DNA of 64,000 nt from DASXHD01 sp038239005. Its GTDB lineage: Bacteria; Myxococcota_A; Polyangia; Polyangiales; Polyangiaceae. Positions 59,176-64,000 of the stretch are shown here, piece after piece. How positions within the stretch are numbered: the stretch's first letter is position 1; the number at the start of each line of letters is the position of its first letter. Where the stretch lies: positions 1-64,000 of the forward strand of contig JBBSFE010000004.1 of NCBI GenBank assembly GCA_038239005.1. The letters are read 5' to 3'. The notes below the pieces were generated by a model. That model searched no databases and was not told the DNA's origin. It saw only the letters and a list, made by a program, of their open reading frames with translations. The translations under genes were made by a program, and so were the position numbers.

Positions 59176-59888
59176 TTCGCCGCTCGCTTCAACGCTTCCC
59201 CGAGTCCACGATCGGGCGATGGGCCATCGACACCGCGCTGAAATATTTCGACGCCGAGATGATCGGTCACGAGAACGTGCCACGCGAAGGCGGCGCGCTT
59301 CTCGTCGCGAACCACGGGATGTTCGGCTTCGATTCGTTTCTCCTTGGCTCGCTCCTGTGGCGGCACACGAAGCGCCTCGCGCTCTGGCTCGCCGACACCA
59401 ACCTCTGGAAGACGCCCGGCCTCGCAGCCACGCTCGATTGGGTCAACGCCGTTCCCGGAACGCGTGAGGACGCCGTAGCGCGCCTTCGTGCGGGTGATCT
59501 CGTCGTCGTCTACCCCGGCGGCATTTTCGATTCGTACAAACCTTCGCGCGATCGTCACAAGCTGAAGTGGCGCGGGCGTGCGGGCTTCGCGCACGTTGCC
59601 GTCGCGGCTCGCGCGCCGATCATTCCGATCGCCGCTTCCGGAGTCGACGACATGTACCGCGTCGTCGGGCGGGACCCGTTTTTGGGTCGCGCGCTCTTCG
59701 GTGATCGCCGGTACAACTTGCCCATCGCACTCGGGCGATATGGCACGCTCGTTCCGCAAGCCGCCAAGGTCACACTGCACGCGCTCGCCCCGATCATGCC
59801 CGACGGCGACGCCGATGATCCCGAAACCATCGAGCGAATTCGCGCTCTCGTGCACGACGGCATCCAATCCAAGCTCGACGAAAGCTAA
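59172..59888 (+). CDS. 1-acyl-glycerol-3-phosphate-type acyltransferase (LPLAT)
   Basis: The ~238-residue product (GTG 59172, overlap with hydrolase stop) has the LPLAT motifs: NHGMFGFD (HX4D catalytic), AVPGTREDAVARLRAGDLVVVYPGGIFDS (motif II/III) and IIPIAASG (motif IV). It should acylate a lysophospholipid or another lipid alcohol at the membrane. Together with the hydrolase it suggests lipid remodelling. Confidence 0.88.
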   Translation: MIRRSLQRFPESTIGRWAIDTALKYFDAEMIGHENVPREGGALLVANHGMFGFDSFLLGSLLWRHTKRLALWLADTNLWKTPGLAATLDWVNAVPGTREDAVARLRAGDLVVVYPGGIFDSYKPSRDRHKLKWRGRAGFAHVAVAARAPIIPIAASGVDDMYRVVGRDPFLGRALFGDRRYNLPIALGRYGTLVPQAAKVTLHALAPIMPDGDADDPETIERIRALVHDGIQSKLDES

Positions 59889-59924
59889 CCGCGCCCGGGC
59901 CGAGTCCTTGCATGAGGGGTCGAC

Positions 59925-60230
59925 GTGGTCGGGACTCGAAGCATTGCGTGTGCGTGTGCGTATGCGTGTGCGTTTGCGTGCGCGTGCGCGTTTGTGTGCG
60001 CGTGTGTCGACGAGCGGCGTGATCCCGTGCCGCCGCTCGCGGTGCCCACGGATTCGTTTTGGTTGATTCAAGCGATGGAAGAAGCTCGTTCGCGCGCGGA
60101 GCCGCCACCGATGCGGCCCGCATCGATCTCGCTTGGATACGTGGGGGACACGCCACTCACGGGCGGCGTGATGCGGGACACACCCCCGCCCGCAGCGACG
60201 GAGACTCGGGTATCGTCTGCGAACGAATGA
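59925..60230 (+). CDS. Small protein with Cys-alternating hydrophobic N terminus
   Basis: A 101-residue ORF starts at GTG 59925, 5 nt behind a gagggg site, and ends in an ATGA overlap with the subtilase gene. Its N terminus, MVGTRSIACACAYACAFACACAF, alternates Cys with Ala/Tyr/Phe because it is encoded by the alternating purine-pyrimidine tract 59945-60008. It could be an export signal, as a strongly hydrophobic 20-residue segment follows a basic start. The rest is Pro/Arg-rich and holds VGDTPLTGGVMRDTPPPAA. Whether it is a real protein or an accident of the repeat is uncertain; ribosome site and coupling favour real. Confidence 0.5.
   Translation: MVGTRSIACACAYACAFACACAFVCACVDERRDPVPPLAVPTDSFWLIQAMEEARSRAEPPPMRPASISLGYVGDTPLTGGVMRDTPPPAATETRVSSANE
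59945..60008. repeat. Alternating purine-pyrimidine (tg/cg) tract
   Basis: About 64 bp consist almost entirely of alternating g-t and g-c steps (gtgtgcgtgtgcg, gcgtgcgcgtgcgcg). This is the sequence class that adopts left-handed Z-DNA under negative supercoiling and is prone to slippage. It lies inside the small ORF just upstream of the subtilase. Confidence 0.75.
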
Positions 60231-61306
60231 CCCGCCCTCAAATCCTTTCGCTCGTCGAGCGACTCTGTCCGAGCACGCGATACGCGGGGCGGGGCGTGTG
60301 CATCGCGTTTGTAGACTGCGGTTTTTTTCCGCATCCGGATTTGCGGTTTCCTCGCGCGCGCATTCGCGCATACGTCGACGTCACGCGTGACGAGCCCGAG
60401 CCTCGCGAGCTTCTCGCGCGCAAAGCTTCGTCGTGGCATGGCACGATGACGACGTGCTGCGCCGCGGGTAACGGATATTTGTCGGGCGGGCGATATCGCG
60501 GGCTCGCTTCCGAGAGCGACATCGTCCTCGTGCGCGCCAAAGACGAAGACGCCGACGTCACGCCCGCGCATCTCATCGCGGCGCTCGGCATTCCGAAGCG
60601 ACACGATGGGCTCGGCATTCGCGTGATGTCGATCTCGCTCGGCCTCGACCCGGGTGATCCTCGGGCGCCCGATGTGGAGCGCGCCGTCGATGACGCCGTG
60701 AAGGCCGGTGTGGTCGTCGTCGTTGCAGCAGGCAACGTTGCGGATCGCACGCCCACGGCGCCCGCGTCAGCCGAAGGCGCGATCACGGTCGGCGGTTTCG
60801 ACGACGCCGCAACACCCGAGCCCGAGGACGACGCCCCATGGCCATCGAGTCACGGCGAAGTGCGCCCGGGCGTCTTCAAACCGGATTTGCTCGCGCCCTC
60901 GATTTGGGTTCCCGCGCCGATGGTGCCGGGCACGCTCGAAGCGCGCGAGGCGCATGCGCTCTACGATCTACTGACGGTGCTCGAAGAAATGTCTCTCGAG
61001 CCTTCGTCGATCGAAGCAGTTGCGGCGTCGAGTCAGGCGCTGCTCGATCAGGTGGGCAATCGCATCACGATGCAGAAGTACATCGCGCGCGACTACCAAC
61101 ACGTCGACGGCACCTCGTTCGCCGCGCCCATCGTCGCTGCGATCGTCGCGCAAATGCTCGAGGCGAATGCGTTGCTCATGCCCGCGCAAGTGCGCCAAGG
61201 TTTGCTGCAGACTGCACGCAAACTGGAGGGCGTTTCGGCTCATATCCAGGGCGCAGGCGTCGTCGATGCGGCCGCGGCCGTCGCCTGGGCGCAGTCGAAG
61301 CGCTAG
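60227..61306 (+). CDS. Subtilisin-like serine peptidase (S8)
   Basis: The 359-residue protein has the triad: Asp in IAFVDCGFFPHPD, His in SSWHGTMTTCCAAGNG, Ser in GTSFAAPIVAAIVAQM, plus oxyanion Asn in VVVVAAGNVAD. No signal peptide precedes the catalytic domain (it starts MTRPQILSLVERLCPSTRYAG), so it may be cytoplasmic unless coupled to the small Cys-alternating ORF overlapping its start. A ~60-residue insertion (ARAEPHLY-type, 'PSIWVPAPMVPGTLEAREAHAL...VGNRITMQKYIARDY') lies between the Asn and Ser regions. The coupling to the short upstream ORF is unusual. Confidence 0.9.
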   Translation: MTRPQILSLVERLCPSTRYAGRGVCIAFVDCGFFPHPDLRFPRARIRAYVDVTRDEPEPRELLARKASSWHGTMTTCCAAGNGYLSGGRYRGLASESDIVLVRAKDEDADVTPAHLIAALGIPKRHDGLGIRVMSISLGLDPGDPRAPDVERAVDDAVKAGVVVVVAAGNVADRTPTAPASAEGAITVGGFDDAATPEPEDDAPWPSSHGEVRPGVFKPDLLAPSIWVPAPMVPGTLEAREAHALYDLLTVLEEMSLEPSSIEAVAASSQALLDQVGNRITMQKYIARDYQHVDGTSFAAPIVAAIVAQMLEANALLMPAQVRQGLLQTARKLEGVSAHIQGAGVVDAAAAVAWAQSKR

Positions 61307-61314
61307 CGTCGGAT

Positions 61315-61686
61315 TTACACGGCGAGGACGCGCACGGCGGGAAACACGCGCTGTAGACGTGTAAGGTCGCCGATGTCCGACGTGAAGACGACCGGAGCAA
61401 CACGCGCCGCGGTCGCCATGACCAGAGCATCTGCGATGCCGACGGAAACGAGCGCGACCGCTTCGCCCGCCGCCTTCACCAAAGCGTCGTCGGTATGTAC
61501 CACCACCACGGCCGCTAGGATGGCGTCGCGGCGATCCGTGCGGCCACGCCACCACTCACTGACGCATACGCTCGGAACGTAGATGCGGAGGCCATCGAGC
61601 TGGGTCGTTCGAAGGATCGCTCGTGCGCGCGACTTGTTGCGCTCGAGGGCAATGAGCGCGCCGGTGTCGAATGTGATCCCGCTCAT
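61315..61686 (-). CDS. PIN-domain ribonuclease toxin (VapC-like)
   Basis: The 123-residue protein has PIN acidic residues: Asp in ITFDTGALIALE, Glu in VSEWWRG, Asp in IADALVMATAA and Asp in FTSDIGDLTRL. VapC toxins cut specific RNAs when their antitoxin is degraded. Its ATG (61684-61686) overlaps the antitoxin stop. It is convergent with the subtilase gene. Confidence 0.92.
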   Translation of the reverse strand: MSGITFDTGALIALERNKSRARAILRTTQLDGLRIYVPSVCVSEWWRGRTDRRDAILAAVVVVHTDDALVKAAGEAVALVSVGIADALVMATAARVAPVVFTSDIGDLTRLQRVFPAVRVLAV

Positions 61687-61967
61687 GCCGCGCGGCGGCG
61701 GGTGCGTCGCTTCTTGTCGGTCACAAGCTCCGCGCGGATCGCTTCGACGTCGGCATCGGTCACACGCGCGCCGTGGAGTTGGTCGACCAGCGCATCGACG
61801 GCCTCTTGCCGACGCAGCTCCACGAGCATCTCGTGGATGACGGCCGACACATTTCCGCGGTGGACCCGTCGAGCGCGTGACGCGAGCGTCGCCAAGTCGG
61901 CCTTGCTGACTGAAACGCTGATCTTCCGCGTTTGCGAGCCGTGAAGGCGCCGAGAACGTCGCTGCAT
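61683..61967 (-). CDS. Antitoxin for the PIN-domain toxin
   Basis: The ~94-residue protein has a basic N terminus (QRRSRRLHGSQTRKISVSVSKADLATLA) where ISVSVSKADL is a beta-strand/helix typical of ribbon-helix-helix DNA-binding antitoxins, followed by helices (SAVIHEMLVELRRQEAVDAL) that should wrap the toxin. Its stop overlaps the toxin start. A near-perfect palindrome covers its start codon (61967-61982), so it likely represses its own gene by binding there. ATG 61965-61967 chosen; a longer in-frame start (to 62003) would fall inside the desaturase. Confidence 0.82.
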   Translation of the reverse strand: MQRRSRRLHGSQTRKISVSVSKADLATLASRARRVHRGNVSAVIHEMLVELRRQEAVDALVDQLHGARVTDADVEAIRAELVTDKKRRTRRRAA

Positions 61968-61982
61968 GCTACCACGGTAGCA
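61967..61982. promoter_or_regulatory. Palindromic operator at the antitoxin start
   Basis: tgctacc-ac-ggtagca is an inverted repeat with 7-bp perfect arms and a 2-bp centre, exactly over the antitoxin start codon. This is the usual layout of a self-repressed toxin-antitoxin operator. Confidence 0.65.
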
Positions 61983-61992
61983 TCTAGGTTGT

Positions 61993-63060
61993 TTACGCGA
62001 CAACCGGGGCGCCGATTTTTTCGGCGGGCCACGAGCGGACGGGCTTTACGCGCTCTTTGAGCATTGCGATGATTTCTTCATCGGAGCGGGGCTCGCCGAG
62101 GCGCACGAAGCGCTTCGCGAGAATGTCGTAGCGGCCGAACCACAAGAGGACGGACACGAAGAAGAAGTCGAGGCCTTCGAAGACGAGCGCGCCTTCTTTG
62201 GCGTACTTCTCGCGGTTGGCGAGAAAGTCGCCGGGCATCTCCGTCCAGTGGCTGTTCGCGCGGAGGTGATGGCCGACGTGGTAGCCGTCGTTGAAGCAGC
62301 GTTTGTTGTACCTGCTGTTGATGCACGAGATGGCGTTCGCGACGCCGTTGTTTTTGCGTTCTACGTTGACGAACGCGTGCTGGCCCCAGTTGCCGACCAT
62401 CATCATGAAGCGGCACGTGACCATCGGCAGCAAAAACGCCGACAAGCCCCAACGCCAGTCGATGAACATCGCGCCGATGACCACCGCAATGTGGGCCATC
62501 TCGCCGAAGACCGCGTGGCGCGCCATCGCGAAGCGCTTGCGACGCCACAAATAAATCGGCAGCTCGATGATGCTGAAGAAGAAGAAGCGCGAAAAGTAGA
62601 CGAGGAAGTTGAGGAAGCTGTCGCGCCGGTAGCGAAGCGTCGACGACAGATCGTTTCGCATGTTGTCTTCGACGTGATGCATCCCGATGTGATGATCGCG
62701 ATAGCCCGTGGGCATGCCGAAATAGAACGACATCGCGAGCGGGTGCGCCTTGTCGAGCCACTTGGGGCTCTGGATGAACTTGCGATGCATCGTGCAGTGG
62801 AGCATCAAGATGATCGGCGGCGTCACGTAGCCCCACAGCGCGAAGTACGCGGCCATCGGGATGATCGCGGGGATGCGCGTGTAGTGGAGCGTCACGAAGA
62901 GGACGGCCATCGCAACGGTTTGGATCGCGACCATGCGCAGCGTGAGGCGCACGAAGACTTCATCGCGCGGCTCGACGAGCGCTTTCTTGCACCAGCGCGA
63001 GATGGGTCCGTCCGGGTAGGTCGGGACCTCCGTCGGATCCGTCAGCGTGAGGGATTCCAC
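61993..63060 (-). CDS. Fatty acid desaturase family membrane protein
   Basis: The 355-residue protein has the di-iron histidine boxes: HCTMHRKF (HX3H), HHIGMHH and GYHVGHH, with four TM segments (TVAMAVLFVTLHY, IPMAAYFALWGYVTPPIILML, FSRFFFFSIIELPIYLW, AVVIGAMFIDWRWGLSAFLLPMV). It inserts double bonds into lipid acyl chains or hydroxylates a related substrate. Start is GTG 63058-63060 with aggaaag upstream. It is flanked by two toxin-antitoxin pairs, with the first antitoxin starting 25 nt after its stop. Confidence 0.88.
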   Translation of the reverse strand: MESLTLTDPTEVPTYPDGPISRWCKKALVEPRDEVFVRLTLRMVAIQTVAMAVLFVTLHYTRIPAIIPMAAYFALWGYVTPPIILMLHCTMHRKFIQSPKWLDKAHPLAMSFYFGMPTGYRDHHIGMHHVEDNMRNDLSSTLRYRRDSFLNFLVYFSRFFFFSIIELPIYLWRRKRFAMARHAVFGEMAHIAVVIGAMFIDWRWGLSAFLLPMVTCRFMMMVGNWGQHAFVNVERKNNGVANAISCINSRYNKRCFNDGYHVGHHLRANSHWTEMPGDFLANREKYAKEGALVFEGLDFFFVSVLLWFGRYDILAKRFVRLGEPRSDEEIIAMLKERVKPVRSWPAEKIGAPVVA

Positions 63061-63244
63061 GGCTGCTTTCCTAACTTAAAGCCCCAAACCCGCCAATGCG
63101 TCGCGCGCTACGCACTCCGAACGCTCGAAAAACCGCGGGAATCGCCATGATTCGCGCGATGAAATCGGACGAGAGGAACCGGACGAGTGGTGACCCACGT
63201 CACATCGCTCGACGACCGAGGCGATGTGCGTCATGATGTCTAAC

Positions 63245-63529
63245 ATGGCAAGAACGGCGACCGTGCGCGAAATGCAGCATCACCTTGCGAGCGTGCTGGC
63301 GCGCGTCGAAGGTGGGGAGGAGATCGTCGTCACGCGCCGCGGGAAAGCCATCGCTCGACTCGTTCCGACGGCTGCGCTCGTCAGCGAGTGGCCCGATTTT
63401 GTCGCACGCGCACGCGAGACGTGGGGAACGCGCCAAAGCGACGGCGAAGGGAGCCTCACACTCTCCGCGAGCCTCATCGTCGACCGCGATCGCGGGCCTC
63501 GTCCCTCGCGCTCGAGTCGCGCGCGGTGA
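63245..63529 (+). CDS. Phd/YefM-family antitoxin
   Basis: The 94-residue protein begins MARTATVREMQHHLASVLARVEGGEEIVVTRRGKAIARLVP, the classical Phd/YefM N-terminal beta-strand/DNA-binding fold, and a C-terminal region that should bind the toxin. ATG at 63245 is chosen over a longer start at 63224, which would prepend a Met-rich tag. Its stop overlaps the PIN toxin GTG (GTGA). Confidence 0.9.
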   Translation: MARTATVREMQHHLASVLARVEGGEEIVVTRRGKAIARLVPTAALVSEWPDFVARARETWGTRQSDGEGSLTLSASLIVDRDRGPRPSRSSRAR

Positions 63530-63954
63530 TCTACCTCGATACGAGCTGCCTCGTGAAGCTCTACTACCCGCAGGCCGACAGCGCGCGCCTCGCACGCGTC
63601 GTGTTCGGGCTTCCCCTCGCATACACACGATTGCACGAGCTCGAGATCGCGAGCGCGTTGATGCAGAAGGCGTTCGCTCGCTCCGCGACCCCGAAACAAG
63701 TCAGCGCAACTCTCGCCCTCGTCGATGGCGACGCACGTGCCGGCGTTCTCGTGCGCAGCGCGCTCGATTGGGACGCGGTGTTCGCGGACGCAGCGAGCGT
63801 CTCCCGAGCCCACACACGGCGCATAGGGTGTCGGTCGCCCGACGTCCTGCATTGCTGCGCGGCGCGGGCGCTCGCAGCGACGAGCTTCGTCACGAACGAT
63901 CGGCGCCAGGCAGCGCTCGCGTTGCGGCTCGGGCTCCGATTGACTGCGTATTGA
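63526..63954 (+). CDS. PIN-domain ribonuclease toxin
   Basis: The ~142-residue protein, GTG start at 63526, has the PIN acids: Asp in IYLDTSCLVKLYY, Glu in LHELEIASALM, Asp in SPDVLHCCAA and Asp in FVTNDRRQAAL. Together with the Phd antitoxin it forms a toxin-antitoxin module; Phd with a PIN toxin is a common VapBC-like arrangement. It ends 46 nt before the window end. Confidence 0.9.
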   Translation: MIYLDTSCLVKLYYPQADSARLARVVFGLPLAYTRLHELEIASALMQKAFARSATPKQVSATLALVDGDARAGVLVRSALDWDAVFADAASVSRAHTRRIGCRSPDVLHCCAARALAATSFVTNDRRQAALALRLGLRLTAY

Positions 63955-64000
63955 CGAGCGCTTGTTCAGCAGCCCGTATGTGACACCGGGAAAATCTTTC

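Noticed and set aside
1..64000. CRISPR array, rRNA operon or insertion sequence
   Set aside because: No regularly spaced 25-40 bp repeats, no rRNA-like sequence and no transposase frame; the tandem repeats found have contiguous 68- or 71-bp units, not spacer-repeat structure.

Overview
The window is about 65% GC, gene-dense, and reads as a chromosomal segment of a myxobacterium-like organism (phylum Myxococcota; Polyangiales-type is my best guess). The clues are the many GTG starts, 4-bp ATGA/GTGA gene overlaps, a large number of secreted lipoproteins with Ala/Asp/Thr-rich low-complexity linkers, a eukaryotic-like Ser/Thr kinase, multi-domain response regulators, HzsA-like secreted proteins, a DUF2330-type protein and several von Willebrand/carboxypeptidase-regulatory surface proteins. 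dnaA lies at 53566-54987 behind a ~470-bp non-coding region with an inverted pair of perfect DnaA boxes, so the window probably contains or abuts the replication origin. There are no rRNA genes, no insertion sequences and no CRISPR array.

Layout. 1-6408 (mostly minus strand): M20 peptidase, ruvA, and a three-gene overlapping operon (response regulator, a ParA-type ATPase/J-domain/RodZ-type HTH fusion, a membrane glycosyltransferase). 6473-9960 (plus): DsbA-like lipoprotein, DEDDh exonuclease, citrate synthase, Cys-rich lipoprotein. 9952-12138 (minus): prolyl oligopeptidase. 12438-15661 (plus): membrane/zinc-ribbon protein, SDR reductase, 3-hydroxyacyl-CoA dehydrogenase, lipoprotein. 15670-17142 (minus): Ser/Thr kinase. 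17180-22152 (plus): thiolase, exonuclease with a WYL-like tail, TPR lipoprotein, coaD, purine nucleoside phosphorylase, cytidine deaminase. 22296-28902 (plus): two large secreted c-type-heme HzsA-like proteins flanking a HEAT-repeat protein. 28916-31541 (minus): degenerate ABC-type ATPase, hypothetical protein, proB. 32537-32880: two tRNA-Ser genes. 32938-38381 (minus): a multi-domain HPt-REC-REC-DUF4388-type protein followed by a pseudo-sulfatase lipoprotein. 38420-43818 (plus): Eis-like acetyltransferase, membrane proteins including a BI-1 family member, an HExxH membrane peptidase and a lipoprotein. 43815-47963: divergent VWA lipoprotein and a ~990-residue Ig-like/PDZ protein. 47997-52072: thioesterase/lipoprotein pair, then a coupled operon with miaE. 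52074-54987: outer-membrane beta-barrel gene, origin region, dnaA. 55114-61306: zinc-binding lipoprotein, then a six-gene coupled run with astA, hydrolase, acyltransferase and subtilase. 61315-63954: two PIN-domain toxin-antitoxin pairs flanking a fatty-acid desaturase.

The most interesting structure beyond ordinary genes is repetitive and palindromic: a 68-bp palindromic tandem repeat at the left edge; two diverged copies of a ~210-bp inverted-repeat element (1536-1740 and 12170-12390), each immediately upstream of a minus-strand peptidase gene; a 71-bp tandem repeat at 48817-48967 that creates chained mini-ORFs in front of a thioesterase gene; and a shared TTCGGATCCGAA palindrome core at two loci. 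Among proteins, the ParA/J/HTH fusion operon, the paired HzsA-like cluster with non-canonical heme motifs, the exonuclease-WYL-like fusion and two degenerate enzyme folds (ABC ATPase, sulfatase) are worth a second look.
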